Source of the DNA: Hymenobacter norwichensis DSM 15439 | GTDB lineage: Bacteria; Bacteroidota; Bacteroidia; Cytophagales; Hymenobacteraceae | Direction: 5' to 3' | Assembly (NCBI RefSeq): GCF_000420705.1 | Contig: NZ_ATVL01000007.1 | Span: forward strand, 186,001-250,000 | DNA length: 64,000 bases | Shown here: positions 9,001 through 17,074 of the stretch, piece by piece | Position numbering within the stretch: position 1 is the first letter of the stretch | Layout: each line of letters opens with the position of its first letter | Notes under the pieces: generated by a model | The model's input: only the letters and a program-made list of their open reading frames with translations | Told to the model about the DNA's origin: nothing | Database searches by the model: none | Made by a program: the position numbers and the translations under genes

Positions 9001-9134
9001 ATGTAAAGGCTAGTCGTCAGGAGTAAGTAGCAGCCTGGCAGCGCACCGAAAACTTCCGGGCGCATTCCTGCGCTGCTGAACAGCGAGGCGTCAGCCGTTG
9101 ATTCGGGCGCTGAAGGAAGAGTCTCGAATGACAT
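6036..9134 (-). CDS. Soluble hybrid-free sensor histidine kinase with five PAS domains
   Basis: This 1032-residue protein has no membrane segment or signal peptide. Five tandem PAS-like domains, each ending in a DVTEQV-type boundary, occupy most of the protein and are linked by coiled coils rich in LNEEL. The kinase core follows: the H-box FVYTASHDLKVPI, an N-box NLLSNALKYR, DNGLGVD and GSGVGLYMVKK. There is no receiver domain and no response regulator gene next to it, so it is an orphan. It should sense a cytosolic signal or ligand through its PAS domains and phosphorylate a regulator encoded elsewhere. The ATG at 9132-9134 is chosen because upstream in-frame codons give an atypical sequence before the first PAS domain. 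Confidence 0.93.
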   Translation of the reverse strand: MSFETLPSAPESTADASLFSSAGMRPEVFGALPGCYLLLTTSLYIAAATDAYLAITHTTREQLIDKYLPTVFPHAPGSPEAETLVKLQASLEQVIATGKPHEMPVQYYRLPDPAMPAEAVERYWQPLNSPVLDANGAVCGLIHYVADVTAIRTREQYMARQAERERRQLRTLINQAPVAIGFFEGPELVITAANELMSAIWGYSRLEVENRPLIEAVPELQGQGFDDMLRQVLATGVPVQGTEASAEMLRDGQLQTTYYNFIYKPIYDANGGILGVMDVAVDVTEQVRRRQQVEEKERQTTFLNEALQAANKEILASNTELEHAHQQLRQLNEQLEGRVLRRTQALHQAQLAAEQEREQLYQVFEQTPVAITILRGANLRVELANPAVAAIWGREPSAVLGQPYFEAMPDIVGQGFEQILTDVLTTGQPIAIVEAPVLLDRAHTGQSTQAFVNFAFQPLRDAHGTIMGLLASGQEVTEQVLARLRVQQLNEELATSNNALREQQQLLHQILRQVPAAVATLSGPQHRYSFFNTNYQELTANRPALGQTVADTLPELVEQGFIDLLDKVYATGELFSGTDSPVLLHNPSRIRPEQRYIDFVYQPLTDGQGRTQGILAFIVDTTERVLARKQAETLQAAVLAAVRRQKEERENVFQLFEQSPAVICLLREPDHRIDYFNPAYQALFPGQQLRGRTLVQVDPLATDLIQLLDEVYTTGNMQLQLEVPVAGAAHDASVTHYFDFTYQAYREQNHIVGVSVFGLDVTEQVLARGQVQGLNEELAVINEELQASNEELGETNMQLMRTNSDLDTFVYTASHDLKVPIANIEGLLDALTRDLTGQALEASVTHILGLMRESVLRFQQTIGHLTDISRLQQEEAPSTEAVSLAAVLADVQLDLAPLLETTGAQVIIDLVALPELPLSLKNQRSVVYNLLSNALKYRHPNRTPQVHIHCQRHDDTMVLTVQDNGLGVDERQQKRLFGLFQRLHSHVEGSGVGLYMVKKITENAGGTVRIISQLGVGSTFIVTLPLRQKRLV

Positions 9135-9352
9135 GCAAGGCAGTATTTTCAGCCAGTGCCAGATAGCAGGCCAGTGAGCAGCGGATACGTGAAAACACGG
9201 TGGCACAAGGCAAAACCACAGCCTAGTGCTTTGAAATTTTACACTATTTACGGAATAATTAGGGTTTTAATGCCGCGAGCTATAGTTGGGCTTGAATTTC
9301 TGCTGTGAGTGCTTCCCGTTGCTAGTTTTCGCACCCAAACAAGCCTCTTTAA

Positions 9353-10513
9353 TTAGACCCGCGCCCGGCTAGCCAGAACTGTCATGCACAAGCCCACCAG
9401 CGCAATCAACGCAAACGACACTCGCAAGCTGCTGATACCAGCCACTAGCCCAATCAAAGGCGGCCCCAGCAGAAACCCCGCAAACCCCACCGTGGAAACG
9501 GCCGCCAGCGCCATCCCCGCCGACATCACCGAGGACCGGCCCGCCGCCCCGTACACCAGCGGCACCACCGACGATACGCCCACGCCCACCAGCATAAACC
9601 CCACGGTAGCGGGAGCCAGCGTAGGTAGCGCCACGGCCAGCAGCAGCCCCGCCGCCATAAACAAGCCGCTCAGCTGCAAAGTGCGCTGCCGCCCAAATCG
9701 GTCGGTGAACCAGTCGGCCACGAACCGGCCGGCGGCCATGGTGCTCATAAACGCCGTGAAGCCAACACCCACCCAGGCGGCTGGGGCCTGCACCACCTTG
9801 CGGAAGTACACCCCGCTCCAGTCGAACATGGTGCCTTCACCCAGCATCGAGCAAAAGGCCAGCGCCCCTAGCACCAGCAACGACTTATCGGGCAGCACGA
9901 AAATGGGCTGGCTGGCATCGTGGCCGGTATCCTGAGGTAGCAGGTAGGGGCGCATCAGCAGCACGCCCAGTACTACGGTGGCCGTAATAAAGCCGAAATG
10001 GGGGAGGAGGGCTATGTGGTTGGCCAGCATGAGCGTACCGATGGCCGCGCCCGTGAAGCCCGCCAAGCTCCAGATGCCGTGAAACGACGCCATAATCGAC
10101 TTTCCGTACAGTGCCTCTACGCCCACGGCCTGGGTGTTCACGCTGATGTTGGCCATATTGGCGGCCAGCCCAAAAAACACCAGCACCCCCATCAGTTGCG
10201 GCGTGGTGGTGGCCAGCCCCAGCAGCGGCAGCACCATGGCGTAGAGCAGCAACCCCAGCACCACCAGCAGCTTGCTGCCATACCGGGCCACCAGCCACCC
10301 CGACAGCGGCAACGACAGCAACAGCCCCACCGGCACGGCCAGCAGCACGCCACCCAACTCGGTATCGGAGAGACTCAGGCGCTGCTGAACCGTGGGAATG
10401 CGCGCCGCCCAGGTGGAAAAGCACAAGCCTTGTAGAAAAAACGAAGCCCCCACCGCCACCCGGTGCACCAGGCGCGAGGGAGTGGCAGGAGTAGGTAGCG
10501 TGTTGGTAGTCAT
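9353..10513 (-). CDS. MFS transporter (YbjJ/FucP-like)
   Basis: The 386-residue protein has about twelve hydrophobic segments and the Major Facilitator pattern of two six-helix halves. The N-terminal half starts with FLQGLCFSTWAARIPTVQ and contains LSGWLVARYGSKLL between helices 2 and 3, the position of MFS motif A. A matching VADWFTDRFGRQR loop opens the second half. The sequence resembles the YbjJ group of small-solute carriers. The substrate cannot be deduced and the neighbours give no hint. It is monocistronic on the minus strand, with a terminator upstream that separates it from the nuclease gene. Confidence 0.88.
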   Translation of the reverse strand: MTTNTLPTPATPSRLVHRVAVGASFFLQGLCFSTWAARIPTVQQRLSLSDTELGGVLLAVPVGLLLSLPLSGWLVARYGSKLLVVLGLLLYAMVLPLLGLATTTPQLMGVLVFFGLAANMANISVNTQAVGVEALYGKSIMASFHGIWSLAGFTGAAIGTLMLANHIALLPHFGFITATVVLGVLLMRPYLLPQDTGHDASQPIFVLPDKSLLVLGALAFCSMLGEGTMFDWSGVYFRKVVQAPAAWVGVGFTAFMSTMAAGRFVADWFTDRFGRQRTLQLSGLFMAAGLLLAVALPTLAPATVGFMLVGVGVSSVVPLVYGAAGRSSVMSAGMALAAVSTVGFAGFLLGPPLIGLVAGISSLRVSFALIALVGLCMTVLASRARV

Positions 10514-10581
10514 AGCGAAGGAGCAGGGAAAAGGCGTGGCATCTGGCCCGAGAATATCCGGTCTGCGGCGTAAGCAGCCAC

Positions 10582-10622
10582 AAAAAAGCCCACAATGCCT
10601 CTAGCAGAAAGGCACGATGGGC
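10582..10622 (-). terminator. Minus-strand intrinsic terminator between nuclease and MFS genes
   Basis: Read on the minus strand, an imperfect stem (GCCCA/TGGGC and TGCCT/AGGCA halves, 10588-10622) is followed by six T residues at 10587-10582. It would end transcripts from the nuclease gene before the MFS gene. Confidence 0.75.
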
Positions 10623-10746
10623 AGGAGCAGCGGAAAGTGGGAACGGCGCGGCAGCCAACCAGTAACGGCGGCTTCAACAAAGATACCCGAAAAAAGCGCG
10701 GCCGGGCGGCGAGCCACTGCGTGGGTGACCTATCGCCCGGCTGCTG

Positions 10747-12204
10747 CTACCGCACCGGGCCGGCGTCCGCCGTTTTTTGCAGCCGGGTTTGCACGGCCGG
10801 GGGCAGGGCGCTCAGCAAATCAAGGCCGGTGGCGGCTTCCAGCGCGTCGATGCTGACGCGGTAACGGCTCCAGTCGGGGCTGACGGACTGGTCGTTGGGT
10901 GTGTCGATGGCAATGATGCGGGCCTGGCCGGCGGCAATGCGTTGGAGGTCGTTGGCACCTTCGGGCAGAATCACCAGTACTTTCCACACCCGCGCTGGTA
11001 CCGTCACGCGGCCGTTGTCGATGGTGGTTTTTAGGCCGTTGAGGCCGATGCCGCCTTTGCCGTAACTGCCCATCACCACGTACACTTCCTGGCCACGCTG
11101 CACCTGGCCGCGGGTCCATTCCTCTAGGCCCGACCAAGTGCGCTGGTTGTTGTTGGCTGCCTGCGGAATCATGTTAGTCATCAGGAACGTAGCCGAGTTG
11201 TCGTCGAGGTCGGTGGTGCGGTCGGCGCTGGGGCAGTTGTGGCCTTTGTCGAAGCCGGAGCCGGAATAGCTATTGCGGCTCACGGCGTAGAAGCCACTGG
11301 GCAGGGCCGGGTCGGGGCGGAAATCATCCTGGCGGGGCGCCGAGCCCATCCAGGCGCGGTTTAGGTGCCAGCTCACCCAGGTGGGCGTGCCGCGCTGGGC
11401 GTTGTAGCCAATAGTGAACTGTGGCTTCACCAGCAGATAATTGTTGGGTGTGCTCAGGCTGGCTGTGGCCCCGCTGGGGTTGCCGAGGGCCATATTGTTG
11501 TCGCGGCTGACTACCACGGCCGTATTAGGGTCCTGGGGTATTGGAGGCTTGGGGGTTGGGTTTGGGGGAGGAGTAGTGCCGCCCGTGGTAGTAGCAACCG
11601 CGCCGCCGGTGGCTTCCAGCATCACATCATCGATGTTGAGGCGGCCGCTGCCGGTGTCCACCTTTCTGATTTCCAGGCGCAGCGGCCCAGTGGTACCACC
11701 CTGAAACGTGCTGACCGTCAGGCGCGGGCCCTGGGTGTGGACTGGCTGCCCGATGCGGCGGAAGCTGCGGCCGCCATCTGTACTACCCCATAGTTCCCAG
11801 GTGCTGGCCGCATCGGAGCCATACGCCGCGCTGCTGATACGGATGGCGCGTACCCCGTCGCGCGCATCGAAGTTCATGCGCAGGCGGCCTTTGGGGCGGA
11901 GGCGGGCGGCGTGCTGGCCGTTTTTGTGGTCCTGCTCGGAGGTGCCAATCAACGCTTCCTCGAAGCGCCAGGGGCCGGTGTCCAGCGTTTCATCGGCATT
12001 AGCATACGCCCCTTTGCTGCCCGCCTCAAAGGTTTCCAGCAAACTGCCCGCGGCTGTCTGCGCAACCGCCCTGCCCGACTCCACCGGTATGGCCGGCGGA
12101 CCAGTTGGCAAGGGTGGCCGGCTGGTTTCAGGCGGATTATGAGAGCAGCCCAGCGTGGTGAGGCTAAAAAGCAGAACTGGAAGGAGGGAGGAGTAGCGGC
12201 GCAT
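10747..12204 (-). CDS. DNA/RNA non-specific endonuclease of the NucA family, lipoprotein
   Basis: The 485-residue protein starts with a lipoprotein signal (TTLGC), so it is exported and lipid-anchored. About residues 45-195 form a beta-rich jelly-roll-like domain ending in RLNIDDVMLEA. A Pro/Thr-rich linker leads to the nuclease domain (about 225-480). This is strikingly like Anabaena NucA: WVSWHLNRAWMG, RQDDFRPD, SGSGFDKGHNCPSADRT with the catalytic His of the DRGH-type motif (Arg replaced by Lys), FLMTNMIPQ and the metal-ligand Asn region in ANNNQRTW. Such enzymes cut single- and double-stranded DNA and RNA with magnesium, for nutrient scavenging or defence. ATG codons at 12219 and 12204 are both possible; 12204 gives a normal MRR signal start. 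A matching NuiA-type inhibitor is at 3379-4260. Confidence 0.94.
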   Translation of the reverse strand: MRRYSSLLPVLLFSLTTLGCSHNPPETSRPPLPTGPPAIPVESGRAVAQTAAGSLLETFEAGSKGAYANADETLDTGPWRFEEALIGTSEQDHKNGQHAARLRPKGRLRMNFDARDGVRAIRISSAAYGSDAASTWELWGSTDGGRSFRRIGQPVHTQGPRLTVSTFQGGTTGPLRLEIRKVDTGSGRLNIDDVMLEATGGAVATTTGGTTPPPNPTPKPPIPQDPNTAVVVSRDNNMALGNPSGATASLSTPNNYLLVKPQFTIGYNAQRGTPTWVSWHLNRAWMGSAPRQDDFRPDPALPSGFYAVSRNSYSGSGFDKGHNCPSADRTTDLDDNSATFLMTNMIPQAANNNQRTWSGLEEWTRGQVQRGQEVYVVMGSYGKGGIGLNGLKTTIDNGRVTVPARVWKVLVILPEGANDLQRIAAGQARIIAIDTPNDQSVSPDWSRYRVSIDALEAATGLDLLSALPPAVQTRLQKTADAGPVR

Positions 12205-12310
12205 AGCAGAAGAAGACATCAACCGGCGAATATAAAGCCGCGCCGCAGACTAGTGCTGAAACCACTTCTTTTGCTTCTGCCCCAACCGTTTTGCTGCACA
12301 GCAGTTTCAG

Positions 12311-12371
12311 GAACGATGCCGAGACGCAGACCGAAGGTTGGCGAAGCTGGGTGTCGCGTCTCGGCGTCGTT
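12311..12371. repeat. Inverted repeat between divergent nuclease and esterase genes
   Basis: Two 17-nt arms (12311-12327 and 12355-12371) are reverse complements at 16 of 17 positions, with a 27-nt loop. There is no T tract, and the flanking genes diverge, so it is not an obvious terminator. It resembles a REP-like dispersed palindrome or a shared operator. Confidence 0.7.
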
Positions 12372-12395
12372 CGTTTACAGCACAGTAATAGCCTT

Positions 12396-13943
12396 ATGAC
12401 TTTTCCGACTTTCTGCCTGAAAAAATACTCCCTGCTGCTTCTAGTGGCGCTTCTTACGCCTGCTGCCGCCCAAAGCCAGCCAGCAAGGGGGCCGGTGGTA
12501 AAGACCAGGCAAGGACAGATTCAGGGAGTTCAGGAAGGGAATCTGCACGTGTTTCGGGGTATTCCGTACGCGCAGCCGCCGGTAGGTAAGCTGCGTTTTC
12601 AGCCCCCGCAACCCGTTCGAAAGCACGCGGGCGTAGTGCCGGCCGTGGCATTTGGCAGCAAGGCCGTGCAGGGCGGCGGCCCAACCGGGGTGCAAGGCTC
12701 GGAAGACTGCCTGTATCTGAACGTGTGGTCGCCCATGGCGGCAGCCCGGCGGCCCCGGCCGGTGGTGGTGTGGGTGCATGGTGGGGCCTTCACCGGCGGC
12801 TCGGGCCAAGACAACGACACCTGGACCTTCGCCGCGCAGGATACCCTAGTAGCCGTTAGCATCAACTACCGCCTGGGTAGCCTGGGTTTCCTGCAAGTAG
12901 GCACTCAACTCGGGCGGAAGTACCAACAAGCCGGCAATGCAGGCCTGCTCGATGCAGTAGCCGCCCTGCGCTGGGTGCAGCAGAACATTGCCGCTTTCGG
13001 CGGCGACCCTGCGCGGGTGACGGTCATGGGCGAGTCGGCGGGGGCGAAGCTGGTGGGTGGGTTGCTGGCAACGCCGGCCGCGCAGGGTCTGTTTCAGCAG
13101 GTGATACTGGAAAGCGGAGCCGTGCAGGCCGTGCGCGACACGGCTACGGCCGCCGCCGTAACGCGTCAGCTGCTACACACGCTACACTTACCCAACGCCC
13201 GCGCCCTGCTCACACTGCCCGCCGATAGCCTCGTGCGAGCCCAGGCGCAGTTTGCCAGCGGGGCTGGGGGCTTGCAGGTGTTCGGGCCGGTGCAGGATGG
13301 GCGCACCATTGCAGTGCCGCCACTCGACTACTTGCGCCAGCGGCAACTACCGTTACGGGTGCTGCTTGGCACCAATCTGGAAGAAGCTCGGCTGTTTAGT
13401 GGCCCTGGCTCGGTGCTCAATCAGCCCAGCGAAGCGGCCTTGCAAGCGGTGTTTGGCGCGAAAAACAGCCCCCACGTGTGGCAGGCCTATCAGCAGCGCC
13501 GCCAGCAGCAGCCCGACCTGGATGCCTGGAACAGCGTGCTCACCGACTACCTCTACCGGCTGGCCACCTACCGCCTCGCCAATCAGCTGGCCGCCCAGGG
13601 GACACCCACCTGGCTCTACCGCTTCGATTACGCCGATGCCACCACCCAGCCCTGGCACGCGCAGGAGCTGAACTTTGTGTGGAACGCCCCGGCTGGTAGC
13701 TCGGCGGCGGCCAGCACCACGCGTACCGTGCCGCTGGCTTCCAAAGCCTCAAACCCCACGCTGGCGGTCACCATGCACGCCTACTGGGCGAAGTTCATCA
13801 AGACCGGTACGCCAGGCCCAGCGTGGCCGGCTTACACCCCGGAGCTACGCCAAGTGATGCTGTTCAAGGCCAGCAGCCAGCCCGAGCCTGTTCTTACGCC
13901 CTACGAAGACGCCGCATTTCCGGTGCAGGGGTATAAGCGCTAG
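12396..13943 (+). CDS. Secreted type-B carboxylesterase
   Basis: The 515-residue protein has a signal peptide ending near PAAAQSQ and the alpha/beta-hydrolase fold of type-B carboxylesterases. Diagnostic features are the start FRGIPYAQPPVGKLRF, the EDCLYLNVWSP signature, the oxyanion-hole segment WVHGGAF and the nucleophile elbow GESAGA (GxSxG). The charge-relay acid is probably in NLEEARLF and the His in the C-terminal third, near PWHAQELNFVW. Substrates are esters of unknown nature; bacterial relatives hydrolyse p-nitrobenzyl esters. The ATG at 12396 is taken because it directly precedes the signal peptide. It is divergent from the nuclease gene. Confidence 0.92.
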   Translation: MTFPTFCLKKYSLLLLVALLTPAAAQSQPARGPVVKTRQGQIQGVQEGNLHVFRGIPYAQPPVGKLRFQPPQPVRKHAGVVPAVAFGSKAVQGGGPTGVQGSEDCLYLNVWSPMAAARRPRPVVVWVHGGAFTGGSGQDNDTWTFAAQDTLVAVSINYRLGSLGFLQVGTQLGRKYQQAGNAGLLDAVAALRWVQQNIAAFGGDPARVTVMGESAGAKLVGGLLATPAAQGLFQQVILESGAVQAVRDTATAAAVTRQLLHTLHLPNARALLTLPADSLVRAQAQFASGAGGLQVFGPVQDGRTIAVPPLDYLRQRQLPLRVLLGTNLEEARLFSGPGSVLNQPSEAALQAVFGAKNSPHVWQAYQQRRQQQPDLDAWNSVLTDYLYRLATYRLANQLAAQGTPTWLYRFDYADATTQPWHAQELNFVWNAPAGSSAAASTTRTVPLASKASNPTLAVTMHAYWAKFIKTGTPGPAWPAYTPELRQVMLFKASSQPEPVLTPYEDAAFPVQGYKR

Positions 13944-14166
13944 GACATTGCTTGGCAGGGCGTTGCTGCCCAAAGTGGTAGCTTTTTAGGGAGGACGCTG
14001 GAGAGCAACAAACAACGCCCGGCAAAATCTGGGTGGGGCCGGCAGTTTCGGAAACGGTCTTTTTTCTAGGCCTTGATGGTCTGGTAATAAGCGCACACCT
14101 CTCTGCTTTCAGCTAGTTCATCAAACCGGGCAACACATAACGAGCCGTGGCACCGTACTTCGTGAG

Positions 14167-14427
14167 ATGGAGCGCATCATTCGTCTTCTGCTTATTGGGT
14201 GGTTGCTACTGCTAGGGGGTGTGTTACTGGCCTATCACTACGGCTATTCGCTGCTAGCGTACCGCCTGCTGTGGGCGGTGGCCATCGGTAGCCCTGCCGT
14301 GGTACTGGCACTGCTTGTGCGCGTAGGGCTGGGGCTGCGCGATGCGTGGCACCGGGTACGGGTGTTGCGCCGGGCACGGCGCTGGCGGCGTCGGCAGCAG
14401 CCGAACGACCAATGGATGAATAGCTGA
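14167..14427 (+). CDS. Small two-helix membrane protein of unknown function
   Basis: The 86-residue product has two hydrophobic helices (about residues 5-25 and 30-55) followed by a very basic tail rich in Arg (VLRRARRWRRRQQ), which should lie in the cytoplasm. No family is recognised. The gene stands alone between the esterase and the DUF885 gene, and there is no clear promoter. It could be a spurious reading frame, but the hydrophobic pattern and positive-inside charge suggest a real protein. Confidence 0.5.
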   Translation: MERIIRLLLIGWLLLLGGVLLAYHYGYSLLAYRLLWAVAIGSPAVVLALLVRVGLGLRDAWHRVRVLRRARRWRRRQQPNDQWMNS

Positions 14428-14611
14428 TACAGTGCTGAAAAGCCACGGATAGCCCCCGCATCCAACCGCATACGCGACGGACGAAAACGAAAACGAAAAC
14501 GTTGTTCGGTGCGAGTGGTGTAGCGCACGGCGTGGCCCTAGGTTGCAGCACGAAGTAGCGTGAAGCTTCTGCTTCGCGCTACCTTGCCAGCCAATCCTCG
14601 TACTGCCTTAC

Positions 14612-16399
14612 ATGCTTCAACCCGTACTCCCGAAATTCCTGCTGGCTGCTTTGGCCTTCAGTGGCCTTGTTTACCTAAGCGGCTGCAACAGCGGCCCCGA
14701 AACCACCAATACCACCGTGGATGCCGACACCGCCGATGCCAGCTTCGAGCGGTACAAGGCCCGCTTCATCGACTCCTTGTGGTACTATAACCCTGAGTGG
14801 GCCAGCAGCCAAGGCTACCACCGCTATGATTCGCTGCTGGCAATACCCACCGCCGCCCGCCGCCTCGGCGACACCAAGGCCCTGAAACGGCGCAGCAAGG
14901 AGCTAGCCACCTTCAAGCCCACCGACCTGTCCAAGAGCAATCAAACCGACTGGCAGCTGATGCACAACTACTTGCAGGCCGGGCGCTGGCAGCTGGATAC
15001 CTTGCGGGAGTGGGAGTGGAACCCGGCCAGCTATAACCTGGGCAGTTCGGTAGCCGAGATTCTAAATGGCCGCTACTGGCCTTTGGATAGGCGGCTGCGA
15101 GCCATCAGCTTCAAAATTTCCCGCGCTTCCGAGTATTATGCCGCCGCTGAGGAAAGCGTCAAGCGCCCCACCAAGGAGCACACCGAGCTGGCCATTCAGC
15201 AAAACCAGGGCGGCCTGGCCGTGTTCGGCAAGAGCTTGCGCGACTCCATTGCCAAGTCGGGGCTAACGGCGCGGGAAAAAGAGGACTTCCAAAACCGTAT
15301 CAACAATACTCGCCTCAGCATCGAAGACTACCTGCGCTTCCTGCAAGGCGAAGTGCTGCCGGCCGGCAACTTCCGCAGCTTCCGCCTGGGCAAAGCCCTC
15401 TTCGACCAGAAATTCAACTACGAAATCCAATCCAGCTACACCGCCGACCAGGTGTATGCCGCCGCCCAGGCGCGCCGGGCCGAGCTGCTGCGCGACATGA
15501 AAAAACGCGCCTCACGGCTCTATCCTAAGTACTTTGCTGGCCAGCCGCTGCCTTCCGATTCGCTGGCCGCAGTGAAGCAGGTTATCAGCAAACTATCGGA
15601 AAAGCACGCTACACCCGCCGGTTTTGTAGCCGCGGTGAAAACCCAGATTCCGGCGCTGGTAAAGTTCGTTGATGAAAAGAAATTGCTCACTCAGGACCCC
15701 AGCAAACCCCTCGTGGTGCGCGAAACGCCGCTGTATATGCGCGGCAGCGGCGCGGGCGCCAGCATTTCGGCCCCCGGCCCCTACGACAAGGCTGCCAATA
15801 CCTACTACAACGTGGAGCCGCTCACCGCCCAGCCCGCCGCCCAGGCGGTCAGCTACCTGCGTGAGTACAACGACTACACGCTGCAAATCCTCAACATTCA
15901 TGAGGCCATTCCGGGGCATTACACGCAGCTGGTGTACGCCAACCGTAGCCCCTCGCTTATCAAGGCCATCTTCGGCAACGGGGCCATGATTGAGGGCTGG
16001 GCCGTGTACGCCGAGCGTATGATGCTGGAAAATGGCTATGATGGGGGCTCCGACGAAATCTGGCTGATGTGGGACAAGTGGAACATGCGCGTAACCCTGA
16101 ACGCCATCCTCGACCACGAAGTGCACGTCAACAACATCAGTGAAGCCGCGGCCAGAACGTTGCTGTTGCAGGATGGTTTTCAGGAAGACGCCGAGGCCCG
16201 CAACAAGTGGCGTCGCGCCACCCTCAGCCAGGTGCAGCTCAGTAGCTACTTCAGCGGCTACTCCGACATCTACGCCCTGCGTGAAGAACTAAAGAAAGCC
16301 CAGGGCAAAGAGTTCGACCTCAAGGCCTTTCATGAGCAGTTCCTGAGCTACGGCAGCGCCCCGGTGCGCGCCATCCGGACGCTGATGCTGAAGAAATAG
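14612..16399 (+). CDS. DUF885-family lipoprotein, predicted zinc metallopeptidase
   Basis: The 595-residue protein has a lipoprotein signal with Cys after YLSG. It belongs to DUF885, a mostly helical family related to M2/M3-like zinc peptidases. The probable metal site is HEAIPGHYTQL, where His and Glu of HExxPGH and a downstream Glu in EGWAVYAERM would bind zinc. RDSIAKSGL and the C-terminal FHEQFLSYGS region are also typical. It is lipid-anchored in the periplasm or at the outer membrane. Members are found next to peptidases but their substrates are little studied. The gene appears monocistronic. Confidence 0.88.
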   Translation: MLQPVLPKFLLAALAFSGLVYLSGCNSGPETTNTTVDADTADASFERYKARFIDSLWYYNPEWASSQGYHRYDSLLAIPTAARRLGDTKALKRRSKELATFKPTDLSKSNQTDWQLMHNYLQAGRWQLDTLREWEWNPASYNLGSSVAEILNGRYWPLDRRLRAISFKISRASEYYAAAEESVKRPTKEHTELAIQQNQGGLAVFGKSLRDSIAKSGLTAREKEDFQNRINNTRLSIEDYLRFLQGEVLPAGNFRSFRLGKALFDQKFNYEIQSSYTADQVYAAAQARRAELLRDMKKRASRLYPKYFAGQPLPSDSLAAVKQVISKLSEKHATPAGFVAAVKTQIPALVKFVDEKKLLTQDPSKPLVVRETPLYMRGSGAGASISAPGPYDKAANTYYNVEPLTAQPAAQAVSYLREYNDYTLQILNIHEAIPGHYTQLVYANRSPSLIKAIFGNGAMIEGWAVYAERMMLENGYDGGSDEIWLMWDKWNMRVTLNAILDHEVHVNNISEAAARTLLLQDGFQEDAEARNKWRRATLSQVQLSSYFSGYSDIYALREELKKAQGKEFDLKAFHEQFLSYGSAPVRAIRTLMLKK

Positions 16400-16500
16400 C
16401 TTGCTAAGCTCATATCAGCTGAAAAAACAGAGGGAGCTGGGAATTTCCCGGATGCCGTTGTTGTCTAAGCCCGCAACATTCTTCGCCCTATTGCCCGTTT

Positions 16501-16857
16501 ATGAAAGAAACTGACCGTCAGCGCGTACACGACACCAACGATGAAGGGTTGCGCCGGCTCACACACGAGCACCTGAAGGTGTTTGCTAAGTTCACTTCAG
16601 CTAGCTGCCCCACTTGCGAGCTGCTAGCGCCGCCTTTCGCCCGCCATGCCGACGACGAGGAGTTTAGCCACATCCTGTTTCTGCGGCTGAATGCCGACGA
16701 GAATCCGGTAGCCAAAAAAATTATGCAGGAGAAAGTAGCCCCGTTCTTTGTGTCGTATTGCCAGGGCCAGCTGCTGGAGTGCGACATGCTCACGACCGAG
16801 CAAGAAGTGTTGGCCATGCTACAACGGCTGCGCGAATTTCAGCCGCAAACAACCTGA
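16501..16857 (+). CDS. Thioredoxin-like protein
   Basis: The 118-residue cytosolic protein has a thioredoxin fold pattern: KVFAKFTSASCPTCELLAPPF carries the redox pair C-P-T-C, and VAPFFVSYCQGQ gives the cis-Pro loop, with Pro preceded by Ala. The active site differs from the CGPC of true thioredoxin, so it may act on a narrow set of partners. There is no signal peptide. It is followed by a strong terminator at 16983-17030. Confidence 0.8.
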   Translation: MKETDRQRVHDTNDEGLRRLTHEHLKVFAKFTSASCPTCELLAPPFARHADDEEFSHILFLRLNADENPVAKKIMQEKVAPFFVSYCQGQLLECDMLTTEQEVLAMLQRLREFQPQTT

Positions 16858-16982
16858 TAAGCGCATCGGCTGCACAAAGACGTGTAAGCCAGGCTGTGGG
16901 TAGCAAGCCGCTGCTGAGGTGGGTGCTGCTTCAGTGAAATGCAGTGGTTAGCTGCTCAATACCAGCCGAATTGTTGAATAAG

Positions 16983-17030
16983 AAAAGCCCGTTGTCGGTG
17001 GTTATTTGTCCGACAACGGGCTTTTCGTTT
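16983..17030 (+). terminator. Intrinsic terminator after the thioredoxin-like gene
   Basis: A perfect 16-bp stem (16983-16998 with 17010-17025) with an 11-nt loop is followed by a T-rich tail. Its right arm overlaps the first codons of a possible longer reading of the next gene, which argues against a start at 17006 for that gene. Confidence 0.9.
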
Positions 17031-17038
17031 TAATCTTG
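17031..17038 (+). promoter_or_regulatory. Probable -7 element for ydcF-like gene
   Basis: TAATCTTG differs from TAnnTTTG at one position. It lies just after the terminator and about 37 bp before the GTG start chosen at 17075. Confidence 0.4.
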
Positions 17039-17074
17039 CGCTCTGAACTGGCTTCTGGCCCTTACGCTGCATCT

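Noticed and set aside
9384..9935. Open frame on the plus strand opposite the MFS gene
   Set aside because: Thr/Ala/Pro-rich without motifs, while the minus strand gives a full twelve-helix transporter.
14476..14502. Short GAAAAC tandem repeat
   Set aside because: Only three to four 6-bp units, no arms or context; taken as minor simple sequence.
17006..17074. TTG start for the ydcF-like gene
   Set aside because: It lies in the right arm of a terminator hairpin and upstream of the probable promoter; family members begin at the sequence encoded from 17075.
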